A model generated the notes under the pieces. That model had not been told where the DNA came from and ran no database searches. It worked only from the letters and a program-made list of their open reading frames with translations. Made by a program: the position numbers and the translations under genes. Below are positions 1 to 6,388 of a stretch of 19,364 bases of DNA, in pieces (positions within the stretch are counted from its first letter, which is position 1; each line of letters begins with the position of its first letter). Origin of the DNA: Caldifarciminota bacterium (GTDB taxonomy: Bacteria > Hydrothermota > Hydrothermia > B15-G9 > WFZT01); contig JALSOY010000020.1 in assembly GCA_026986235.1 (NCBI GenBank), positions 1 to 19,364 on the forward strand, given 5' to 3'.

Positions 1-259
1 GGGGACTAAGGGGGATGACTACCACTTAATTTTCAATCCCCCTGTATCCCCCTTCACCAAGGGGGATTTTAGGAGACGATGGTCTCCCTACTCCAAGGGG
101 GATTTTGGGAGAAAGGATCCACCTTCTCCAGGGGGACTCTGGTAGATTATAATAACCTTTCGTCATGGGTGGAGACCATGATCCTCCTTGTATCAAAGGA
201 TTTCCTCTTCAAAATCCTCAGAAATTAAGAGGTTTTAGCCGGGTGTAAACGCTGTCCTG
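1..259. repeat. Non-coding region with degenerate ~36-base direct repeats and palindromes
   Basis: No gene is visible in this stretch. Three related units start near 51, 87 and 122 (spacing 36 and 35 bases), with approximate consensus CCTTCTCCAAGGGGGATTTT followed by GGGAGA. A partial fourth copy of the AAGGGGGAT core lies at 8-16. The first unit forms a perfect 9-bp hairpin: ATCCCCCTT at 46-54 pairs with AAGGGGGAT at 59-67 across a 4-base loop. A second short hairpin pairs GGAGAC (72-77) with GTCTCC (82-87), and ATGGTCTCC (79-87) is also inverted at 171-179. The units differ from one another. This looks like a cluster of dispersed palindromic intergenic repeats, not a CRISPR array. It lies downstream of ahcY, so it could also help terminate or protect that transcript, but no U-tract follows any stem. 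Confidence 0.6.
46..67. repeat. Perfect 9-bp inverted repeat (hairpin), GGGGGAT core
   Basis: ATCCCCCTT (46-54), loop CACC (55-58) and AAGGGGGAT (59-67) form an uninterrupted GC-rich stem. TTT follows on the plus strand, too short for a convincing intrinsic terminator in that direction. On the minus strand the stem lies about 190 bases beyond the ahcY stop. Confidence 0.7.
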
Positions 260-1516
260 TTATGTGCCTTCCTGCCAGCTGGATAAGTATTTTCTCTGCT
301 CCTCCGTCAGCTCGTCGATTTCGATGTTCATTGATTTGAGCTTCAGTAAAGCGATCTCTCTGTCAATTTCATCAGGTAGTGTGTACACCTTTTTCTCTAA
401 CTTATTCCGGTTTTCCTTAATGAACTTTACTGCAAGTGCCTGGTTGGAGAAGGACATGTCCATCACGGTGGGAGGATGTCCCTCTGCAGCTGCAAGATTT
501 ACGAGTCTTCCCTCAGCAAGAAGGTAAATTTTTTTTCCGTCAGGTAACTGGTACTTTTTAACATTGGGGCGAACATCCTCTTCCTTTACAGCCATCTTGC
601 GGAGTCCGGATACATCGATTTCAACATCGAAGTGGCCTGAGTTTGCAAGAATTGCGCCATCTTTCATTGACTTTATGTGTTCGACGCTTATCACATTTTT
701 GTCACCTGTCACTGTAACGAAGAAGTCGCCAATTTTCGCAGCTTCTTCCATCTTCATAACTTCAAAACCATCCATTACGGCCTCGAGGGCCCTCACGGGA
801 TCGACCTCTGTAACGACAACCCTTGCCCCCATTCCTCTTGCCCTCATCGCCACTCCACGACCACACCATCCGTATCCAGCCACCACAAAGACCGAGCCCG
901 CTATCAACAGGTTTGTTGCCCTCAAAATTCCGTCCATGGTTGATTGTCCCGTGCCGTAGCGGTTGTCAAACAGGTACTTGGTCTTTGAATCGTTCACCGC
1001 AATGATCGGGTACTTGAGCACCCCATCCTTTTCCATGGCACGGAATCTTATCACTCCTGTGGTGGTTTCTTCTGTGCCACCCCACACCTTTTCTGCGAGA
1101 TCCGGTAATTTACTGTGGAGGTAAGCTGTCAGGTCACCTCCATCGTCAAGCGTGATGTGGGGCTCCAGTTCAAGTGCCTTTTTGATATTTCCGTAGTACT
1201 CCTCCGGGGAGTCACCGTGGATGGCAAAGACCTCTATTCCGTAATCTGAGACAAGGGAGGCTGCAACATCGTCCTTCGTGCTCAATGGATTTGATGCCGA
1301 AAGTCTCACCATGGCACCACCAGTCTTCAGGGTAATCATCAGGGCAGCTGTTTCTGGTGTAACATGAAGGCATGCTGAGATTCTCAATCCATCGAATGGT
1401 CTTTCTTTTGCAAACCTTTCCCTGAGAATTGAAAGAACGGGCATGTGTTCGAGCGCCCATTCAATTTTCCTTTTACCGGAATCTTTAACTGCAACATCCT
1501 TGATCCTGTATTCCAT
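260..1516 (-). CDS. ahcY: Adenosylhomocysteinase (S-adenosylhomocysteine hydrolase)
   Basis: Cytoplasmic NAD-dependent enzyme that reversibly cleaves S-adenosylhomocysteine to adenosine and homocysteine, removing the product inhibitor of SAM-dependent methyltransferases. The 418-residue protein carries the family landmarks in order: substrate-site HVTPETA near 51-57, NPLSTKDD at 76-83, the catalytic block around K180, D184 and N185 followed by RYGTGQS, the NAD Rossmann loop GYGWCGRG at 214-221 followed by VTEVDP, NSGHFD at 292-297 and EGHP at 345-348. It ends at LSSWQEGT, so it lacks the C-terminal extension with Lys and Tyr that closes over NAD in the eukaryotic and classical bacterial enzymes. 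The short form is typical of Thermotoga and archaea. The ATG at 1516 has GGAGG 8 bases upstream. It is divergent from the 1607 operon and appears to be a single-gene unit. Confidence 0.97.
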   Translation of the reverse strand: MEYRIKDVAVKDSGKRKIEWALEHMPVLSILRERFAKERPFDGLRISACLHVTPETAALMITLKTGGAMVRLSASNPLSTKDDVAASLVSDYGIEVFAIHGDSPEEYYGNIKKALELEPHITLDDGGDLTAYLHSKLPDLAEKVWGGTEETTTGVIRFRAMEKDGVLKYPIIAVNDSKTKYLFDNRYGTGQSTMDGILRATNLLIAGSVFVVAGYGWCGRGVAMRARGMGARVVVTEVDPVRALEAVMDGFEVMKMEEAAKIGDFFVTVTGDKNVISVEHIKSMKDGAILANSGHFDVEIDVSGLRKMAVKEEDVRPNVKKYQLPDGKKIYLLAEGRLVNLAAAEGHPPTVMDMSFSNQALAVKFIKENRNKLEKKVYTLPDEIDREIALLKLKSMNIEIDELTEEQRKYLSSWQEGT

Positions 1517-1539
1517 AATCAGGCCTCCAATTTTTCTTA

Positions 1540-1545
1540 ATTATA
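1540..1545 (-). promoter_or_regulatory. Probable -10 element of ahcY
   Basis: TATAAT reads on the minus strand at 1545-1540. Transcription would start near 1533, giving a leader of about 17 bases that contains the GGAGG ribosome site. No good -35 hexamer is visible 16-18 bases upstream, so this rests on the -10 alone. It lies back to back with the promoter of the 1607 gene. Confidence 0.4.
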
Positions 1546-1569
1546 ATGCGTTGGCAGGGCATAGGGAGA

Positions 1570-1598
1570 TTGAAAAAAATTGGCATGAGAAGTATTAT
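1570..1598 (+). promoter_or_regulatory. Sigma-70-type promoter for the 1607 operon, placed for a leaderless mRNA
   Basis: TTGAAA (1570-1575), a 17-base spacer, then TATTAT (1593-1598). Eight bases separate the -10 from the ATG at 1607, so transcription should begin at or within about three bases of the start codon. No Shine-Dalgarno sequence precedes this ATG, which agrees with leaderless translation. Confidence 0.6.
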
Positions 1599-1606
1599 GT
1601 AAGACC

Positions 1607-2605
1607 ATGAAAAGGATTTTCGTAAAGAATCTCCGGAACCATTTAAACGAGGAGATAGAGGATTACTTCCTCGTTGCCAATGTGAAAGTCAGGAAAAAGA
1701 AGGATGGAGGCGACTACCTGGACCTGGTTCTTTCAGACGCCACAGGGTCTGTGCCAGCCCGTGTTTTCGACAACATACAGGAAAACCTTTCTCACCTGAA
1801 AGAAGGTCAGGTTGCACTGGTCAGGGGGGTTGTCGATCAGTTCAGGGACGAAGTTAACCTCAAGATCCTTGAGGCCACCCGGCAGGAGGATTTTGAAATC
1901 CGGGACTTCATTCCCACGACATCGAGGGATATCGAGAGGATGGTACTCGACCTGCACAGAAACATAGAAAGGGTTTCCAACCCCTATTTGAAGGAGCTTT
2001 TGAAGAGATTTTTTAACGACCAGGAGTTTATGGAAAAGTTTAAGATGGCGCCCGCTGCCAAGGCGAACCATCACGCATACATCGGCGGATTGCTGGAGCA
2101 CACCCTGAATGTTACAGAACTTTGCATCAGCATTGCCTCAAGATACAGGGAGGTCAACTTTGACACTCTTATAGCAGGAGCTCTCCTTCACGACATAGGA
2201 AAGGTGGAGGAGTACTCCTACTTTCCCAGAATAGATCGGACGGACATAGGCAGACTCCTCGGTCACCTCGTTATCGGATACGAAATGATTATGAGAAAGA
2301 TAAGGGAGATGAAAAATTTTCGTGGCGGGTTTCCGGAGGACCTGAAGCTTCAGATACTGCACCTTGTTATTTCCCACCACGGGGAGCTTGAATGGGGATC
2401 ACCCGTGAGGCCCATGACACTTGAGGCGCAGATACTGCACTTTGCAGACAACATGGATTCTAAAGTCTGGATGTTTATTGAAGCCCGGAGGAAGAGGAAG
2501 GATCCCCTGTCCCGCTGGTCTGAGTACCTTCAGAGTCTGAAGAGGCATGTTTATCTGGGAGATCCCGAAGCGGAGGCTGAAGAGTCGGGAGATGCACTAT
2601 TCTGA
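1607..2605 (+). CDS. YhaM-like 3'-5' exoribonuclease (OB-fold plus HD domain)
   Basis: Predicted metal-dependent 3'-5' exoribonuclease of the YhaM family, acting in cytoplasmic RNA turnover; the family also degrades single-stranded DNA. The 332-residue protein has an N-terminal OB-fold nucleic-acid-binding region (about 15-95, with LVLSDATGSVPARVFD) and a C-terminal HD phosphohydrolase domain. The HD ligands are visible: H165 in LLEHTLNV, H195-D196 in LLHDIGK, the histidine pair H257-H258 in ISHHGELEWGS, and D281 in HFADNMD. Order and length (YhaM is about 314 residues) match the family well. It opens an operon: the stop overlaps the start of the next gene by 14 bases. The ATG at 1607 has no ribosome site and sits just after a promoter, so the message is probably leaderless. 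Confidence 0.9.
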   Translation: MKRIFVKNLRNHLNEEIEDYFLVANVKVRKKKDGGDYLDLVLSDATGSVPARVFDNIQENLSHLKEGQVALVRGVVDQFRDEVNLKILEATRQEDFEIRDFIPTTSRDIERMVLDLHRNIERVSNPYLKELLKRFFNDQEFMEKFKMAPAAKANHHAYIGGLLEHTLNVTELCISIASRYREVNFDTLIAGALLHDIGKVEEYSYFPRIDRTDIGRLLGHLVIGYEMIMRKIREMKNFRGGFPEDLKLQILHLVISHHGELEWGSPVRPMTLEAQILHFADNMDSKVWMFIEARRKRKDPLSRWSEYLQSLKRHVYLGDPEAEAEESGDALF

Positions 2606-3710
2606 AAAAATAAAAGTTCTCTTCAGACTCAGCTTTCTGTACCACAGGGCCTCCCTCGATCCCATTTACGATGTAATGAAAGACGATCCCCGATTTGACA
2701 TCTATTTCTCGTGTGAGGACGAAAAAGAGAGGAGATTTTTCTTTTTCACAAGAAGCTTAAAAAAAGAGATTCATGAGAAGCTCCGGAAAGAGGGGTTGAA
2801 GGTTACCGAAGAAAAGTCCGGATTTGACATCGTTATCACCGGTGACACCATAAGGGATGTTCACCTTTACGGCAGAACCATCCTCGCCTTCGTAAATCAT
2901 GGCACGGGTATAAAAAACATTCTGTACAGGAATTTAAAGAGCCAGCCAGACACGAAGTACATCATATTCGTCGAAGGGCCTTACAGAAAGAGAAAGATAA
3001 TCGAGGAGGGAGCACTTTTAAAAAATGAGGTCTATGTGGTGGGCTATCCCAAGCTTGATCCGATTTTTCAGGGGAAATTAAACCGTGAAGAGATTTTGAA
3101 AAGGTGGAATCTTGATCCCGGGAAAAAGACCATCCTTTACGCTCCAACCTACAAGCCGACGAGTATTTATGCGTTAAAGGACGCAATCTTTGAGTACACC
3201 CGTGACTTCAATTTGATAATAAAGCTTCATCCATACTCGTGGAGGGGAAAGTACGCCCCCCATTCCCAGCATAAAATTTTTGAGAAAAGGATGGAAAAGT
3301 ATCCACACGCTGTGCTGGTTCCACCTGATGAGCACAACATACTCCCGTTTATTTTCGTTGCCGATACGATGATTACAGAGGCGTCGAGTACGATGTTTGA
3401 GTTTCTCGCAATCGGGAAGCACGGTATTATTTACAATCTCCCGTACGAAAAATTGAGGCATCACGACGGCACACCTATTCTGGGTGAGGACAACAGGGAG
3501 TTTTTAAAAAACGCATTTGTCCACATAGACTCACCTGAGGAGTTGCCAGCCGCCATTGAAAAGGCCCTTAATCCTGACGATGAGATGGTTGAGGCGGCTG
3601 AGAGATACAGGAAAGAGCTTTTTTATAAACTGGACGGGAACGCATCCAGAAGAATAGTGGATAAACTTTTTGAACTTTACAGGGAAGGAGGGCATGAAAA
3701 CATCCCGTGA
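2592..3710 (+). CDS. CDP-glycerol glycerophosphotransferase-like GT-B transferase
   Basis: Probable transferase of the CDP-glycerol:poly(glycerophosphate) glycerophosphotransferase family, GT-B fold. Family members add glycerol- or ribitol-phosphate, or related groups, to surface polymers at the inner face of the membrane. Counting from the ATG at 2592 (372 residues), the visible landmarks are HGTGIKN at 103-109, VGYPKLD at 150-156, YAPTYKP at 183-189, IKLHP at 210-214 and the acceptor/nucleotide-site DTMITEASS at 258-266. No signal peptide or transmembrane segment is seen. The frame is open back to an ATG at 2547, but that start would overlap the upstream gene by 59 bases and has a poorly spaced ribosome site. 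The ATG at 2592 (14-base overlap) is preferred because conserved-looking sequence begins there. The real substrate is unknown: a teichoic-acid pathway is not implied by the neighbours, which are both RNA enzymes. Confidence 0.75.
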   Translation: MHYSEKIKVLFRLSFLYHRASLDPIYDVMKDDPRFDIYFSCEDEKERRFFFFTRSLKKEIHEKLRKEGLKVTEEKSGFDIVITGDTIRDVHLYGRTILAFVNHGTGIKNILYRNLKSQPDTKYIIFVEGPYRKRKIIEEGALLKNEVYVVGYPKLDPIFQGKLNREEILKRWNLDPGKKTILYAPTYKPTSIYALKDAIFEYTRDFNLIIKLHPYSWRGKYAPHSQHKIFEKRMEKYPHAVLVPPDEHNILPFIFVADTMITEASSTMFEFLAIGKHGIIYNLPYEKLRHHDGTPILGEDNREFLKNAFVHIDSPEELPAAIEKALNPDDEMVEAAERYRKELFYKLDGNASRRIVDKLFELYREGGHENIP

Positions 3711-4446
3711 CATAGTTTACGGGCGAAATCCTGTCTCAGAACTTTTAAAAACGAGACCCGATAGAGTTCAAAAGATTTACATCCAGAAGGGAGTGAGGCT
3801 TGATCCTGCGTTGTGGGAGTTGATTCAGGAATTAAAGGTCCCCGTGAGTCAGGTTTCAAAAGACAGGTTGAGCAGAATGTCAGGTTCTTTACACCATCAG
3901 GGGGTCGTTGCGAGGATTCTACCGGTTGAGACTGTCTTTTACAGGGAATTAATAGAGAGGACAGTTTCGGCAGGCGGTATCGTTACAGTGGTTGACCATG
4001 TTGAGGATCCGGGGAATCTCGGGAACATAATCAGGACATCCGAGGTGCTGGGTGCGAAAGGGGTGGTGATTCCTGGCCGGAGGGGAGCGCCTCTGAGCGA
4101 GGCTGTGGTGAAGGCTTCATCCGGGGCCATATTTCACATCTCCATATCGGTTGTGACAAACATCAGAAATTTTTTGAGGGAGTTTAAAAAGGCCGGAGGT
4201 TTTGTCGTTGCCATCGAGGTCGGGGGAGAGAGTATCTTTGATTTTGAATTTCCGTTTCCGCTTGCTCTCGTGATCGGAGGGGAGGACAGGGGGGTAAGCA
4301 GGCTCGTTCTCGATGAGAGCGATTTTATCGTGAGTATCCCCATGGAGGGTAAAACGGGAAGTCTCAACGCTTCAAGCGCATTTGCCATCTCCCTCGCCTT
4401 CGCCATAAGGTCAAAGAGACTTCCTAAAGCGAATAAAACCGGGTGA
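3694..4446 (+). CDS. rlmB: TrmH/SpoU-family RNA 2'-O-methyltransferase (RlmB-like)
   Basis: SPOUT-fold methyltransferase that uses SAM to methylate a ribose 2'-OH in RNA. The RlmB branch modifies G2251 of 23S rRNA, and the resemblance here is to that branch. The 250-residue protein has an N-terminal substrate-binding domain starting DIVYGRNPV (6-14) and the three SpoU motifs: DHVEDPGNLGNIIRTSE (101-117), VIGGEDRGVS (193-202) and IPMEGKTGSLNASSA (215-229). The ATG at 3694 follows AGGGAAGGAGGGC, a strong ribosome site. A TTG at 3670 in the same frame would remove that advantage and is rejected. It overlaps the previous gene by 17 bases and is third in the operon. Assignment to RlmB and not another TrmH subgroup rests on overall pattern. 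The SAH it produces is the substrate of the divergent ahcY, though such pairing may be chance. Confidence 0.88.
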   Translation: MKTSRDIVYGRNPVSELLKTRPDRVQKIYIQKGVRLDPALWELIQELKVPVSQVSKDRLSRMSGSLHHQGVVARILPVETVFYRELIERTVSAGGIVTVVDHVEDPGNLGNIIRTSEVLGAKGVVIPGRRGAPLSEAVVKASSGAIFHISISVVTNIRNFLREFKKAGGFVVAIEVGGESIFDFEFPFPLALVIGGEDRGVSRLVLDESDFIVSIPMEGKTGSLNASSAFAISLAFAIRSKRLPKANKTG

Positions 4447-4496
4447 GCCCACAGCTTAAAATTCAATCCCCATTTATCAGGTTGAACACCCGATTG

Positions 4497-4525
4497 TTTA
4501 CATGATAGGGGAGGGATTTTATAAT
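4497..4525 (+). promoter_or_regulatory. Near-consensus sigma-70-type promoter of the psiE-like gene, leaderless geometry
   Basis: TTTACA (4497-4502), a 17-base spacer and a perfect TATAAT (4520-4525). The start codon lies only 8 bases beyond the -10 (ATG 4534) or 5 bases (TTG 4531), so the transcript should have essentially no 5' leader. A GGGGAGGG run at 4508-4515 lies within the spacer region and is too far upstream to act as a ribosome site. The 87-base gap after rlmB shows no clear terminator. Confidence 0.7.
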
Positions 4526-4533
4526 TTCTCTTG

Positions 4534-4986
4534 ATGAGGAAAATCGTCAGGATACTGGAGGTTTTCGACGACATAGTTTATACAGCCATTTCGGGCTTTC
4601 TCATCCTGATTTCCATCACCATCTTCTCCTATGCGTTCGTCAACTTTATGGTCGGCCTATTTCAGCATCAGCCTGTGGTACACCTGACATTAAAGGTGCT
4701 TGAGGACATGCTTCTCATCCTGATACTACTCGAGATCATCTGGCTTGTTTTAAACTATCTCAAATCCCGTACTCTTACGGTTGAACCATTTCTCTTTATT
4801 GGAATCATTTCGGGTGTGAGGAAAATTCTCATCATCGGTGCCCACTCCATTGAGGAGATCAGTCTCGACAAGATAAAGATCTACGAGTTTGAGACTGTTA
4901 TATCCCTCGTTGTTGTCGTTGCCCTCGTAATCTCTCTTTACCTCATTCGGAAGAGTCGTAGCCTGTATCTTGATAAAAAAGGTTAA
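4534..4986 (+). CDS. PsiE-family integral membrane protein
   Basis: Small polytopic membrane protein of about 150 residues resembling the phosphate-starvation-inducible PsiE family, whose biochemical role is unknown. Four hydrophobic helices are visible near residues 16-40, 54-74, 84-101 and 119-139. The EPFLFIGIISGVRKIL segment at 84-99 is the family hallmark. A cluster of basic residues after helix 4 suggests a cytoplasmic tail. Either TTG 4531 or ATG 4534 could start it; they differ by one residue, and ATG is preferred. It has its own promoter, so it is probably not a simple extension of the upstream operon. Its TAA (4984-4986) is interleaved with the gltX TAA on the other strand. No Pho-box-like repeat is apparent upstream, so phosphate control is not supported here. 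Confidence 0.75.
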   Translation: MRKIVRILEVFDDIVYTAISGFLILISITIFSYAFVNFMVGLFQHQPVVHLTLKVLEDMLLILILLEIIWLVLNYLKSRTLTVEPFLFIGIISGVRKILIIGAHSIEEISLDKIKIYEFETVISLVVVVALVISLYLIRKSRSLYLDKKG

Positions 4987-6377
4987 TCTCTTCTCTGTGC
5001 CTTAATCCAGTCAATAGCCCTTTCAATCCTTTTTATGCACTCATCTTTACCAATGACAGCCATAAGCTCGAATAGTCCTGGTCCGAATGTGCGTCCTGTG
5101 ACGGCGAGTCTGGTGGGGTGTATAAGTTTAGCAGCACTGATGCCGAGTTCATCTGCCAGTGAGCGCACAGCTTTTTCTATGCTCTTTTCGTCGAAGGTTT
5201 CAATTGCTTTAAGTTTTTCAACGAGGAGGGAGAGCCTTTCTTCAACTCCCTCTTTGAAGTGTTTTTTTACCCCCTTTTCGTCGTACTTTTCCACATCCTT
5301 GAAAAAGTACTCAGATAAGTCCACAAAGTCTTTGAGAAGCTTGACCCTTTCTTTTAAAAGTGGGACGACTTTTTTGAATTTTTCTCTGTCTTCGTCTGAT
5401 TTTACGAGGCCGGCCTTTTCCATGAAAGGTAGTGCGAGTTCGTAGATCTCCTCATCTGATTTCATCCTGATGTACTCGGAGTTGATCCAGAAGAGTTTAT
5501 CCAGGTCAAAGACGGCGGCTCGCTTTCCCACCCTTTTGAGATCAAAGAGCCGTATCATCTCTTCTTTTGACACGATTTCTCTGTTGTCACCGGGGGACCA
5601 GCCGAGGAGGGCAAGGAAGTTGAATAAGGCTTCAGGGAGGATACCGATGTCACGGTATTCGAGCACAGAGGTTGCGCCGTGACGCTTTGAGAGCCTTTTT
5701 TTATCGGGGCCAAGTATCATTGGGAGGTGTGCAAATTCGGGGACTTTCCAGCCGAAAGCCCTGTAGATCAGGATCTGTTTTGGTGTGTTGGAAATGTGGT
5801 CCTCGCCACGGATCACATGTGTAATCCCCATGTAGTGGTCATCCACGACCACGGCAAAGTTATAGGTTGGTATTCCATCAGATCTTACAATAACGAAGTC
5901 ACCCAGATCTTCGTTTTTAAATCTGATGTGTCCCCTTATTATGTCATCGAACTCGGTCGTACCCTCGTCAGGGACGCGAAACTTTATTGCCAGGGGTTTT
6001 TCACTGTAATCTTCTGGATTCACCTCGTGGCATTCCACTCCTCCGCCCTCCTTTTGAAGTTCTTCTGGTGGCGTGTAGCAATAGTAGGCAAGTCCCTTTT
6101 CGACAAGTTCGAGAGCGTATTTTCTATAGATTTCAAGTCTTTCGAGCTGATACACGATGTCTTCATCCCAGTTCAGGCCGAGCCAGAGCATGGCTTCCTT
6201 GATGTACTCTTCCATCTCCTTGCTCGATCTTTTTACATCGGTATTTTCTATTCTCAGCAGGAATTTTCCGCCACGGTTTCGTGCAAAAAGCCAGTTATAA
6301 AGAGCGGTTCTTGCCCCACCCACATGCAGGTAACCTGTTGGTGATGGAGCAAATCTCACGCGAACCTCGTTTCCCAT
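4983..6377 (-). CDS. gltX: Glutamyl-tRNA synthetase
   Basis: Class I aminoacyl-tRNA synthetase that charges tRNA-Glu, and possibly tRNA-Gln if the organism uses the amidotransferase route. The 464-residue protein, the normal length, has the HIGH-equivalent HVGG at 18-21 within PSPTGYLHVGG, the glutamate/acceptor region RIENTD at 42-47, VIRGEDHISNTPKQ at 188-201 and the KMSKS-equivalent KRLSKRHG at 227-234. The C-terminal anticodon-binding helical domain is complete. The ATG at 6377 follows AGGAGGAAT, a strong ribosome site inside the 11-base gap after the kinase-helicase gene. It is the last gene of the minus-strand operon. Its stop overlaps that of the convergent psiE-like gene, so no separate terminator fits between them. 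Whether it is discriminating against tRNA-Gln cannot be read directly. Confidence 0.97.
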   Translation of the reverse strand: MGNEVRVRFAPSPTGYLHVGGARTALYNWLFARNRGGKFLLRIENTDVKRSSKEMEEYIKEAMLWLGLNWDEDIVYQLERLEIYRKYALELVEKGLAYYCYTPPEELQKEGGGVECHEVNPEDYSEKPLAIKFRVPDEGTTEFDDIIRGHIRFKNEDLGDFVIVRSDGIPTYNFAVVVDDHYMGITHVIRGEDHISNTPKQILIYRAFGWKVPEFAHLPMILGPDKKRLSKRHGATSVLEYRDIGILPEALFNFLALLGWSPGDNREIVSKEEMIRLFDLKRVGKRAAVFDLDKLFWINSEYIRMKSDEEIYELALPFMEKAGLVKSDEDREKFKKVVPLLKERVKLLKDFVDLSEYFFKDVEKYDEKGVKKHFKEGVEERLSLLVEKLKAIETFDEKSIEKAVRSLADELGISAAKLIHPTRLAVTGRTFGPGLFELMAVIGKDECIKRIERAIDWIKAQRRD

Positions 6378-6388
6378 TTTATTCCTCC

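Noticed and set aside
51..146. Regular spacing of related units looked like a CRISPR array
   Set aside because: The units diverge from each other, only about three exist, the intervals are too short for unique spacers, and no cas gene is near.
564..959. Long plus-strand open frame opposite ahcY
   Set aside because: It is a Ser/Thr/Pro-rich shadow of a certain minus-strand gene with no start signal; the same holds for the other frames antisense to gltX, the kinase-helicase, the DUF3857 genes and the aminotransferase.
1517..1606. SAH or SAM riboswitch upstream of ahcY
   Set aside because: The predicted leader is only about 17 bases, and the 90-base gap also carries the divergent promoter; no aptamer-like structure fits.
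2547..2591. Earlier ATG (2547) for the CDP-glycerol-type transferase
   Set aside because: It would overlap the upstream gene by 59 bases, its purine run sits one base from the ATG, and the added 15 residues do not resemble the family.
3670..3693. TTG start for the RlmB-like gene
   Set aside because: The ATG at 3694 has an excellent AAGGAGG site immediately upstream; the TTG has none.
4447..4496. Terminator after the RlmB-like gene
   Set aside because: The only candidate stem (GGG-TGA-GCCC type) is too short and has no U-tract.
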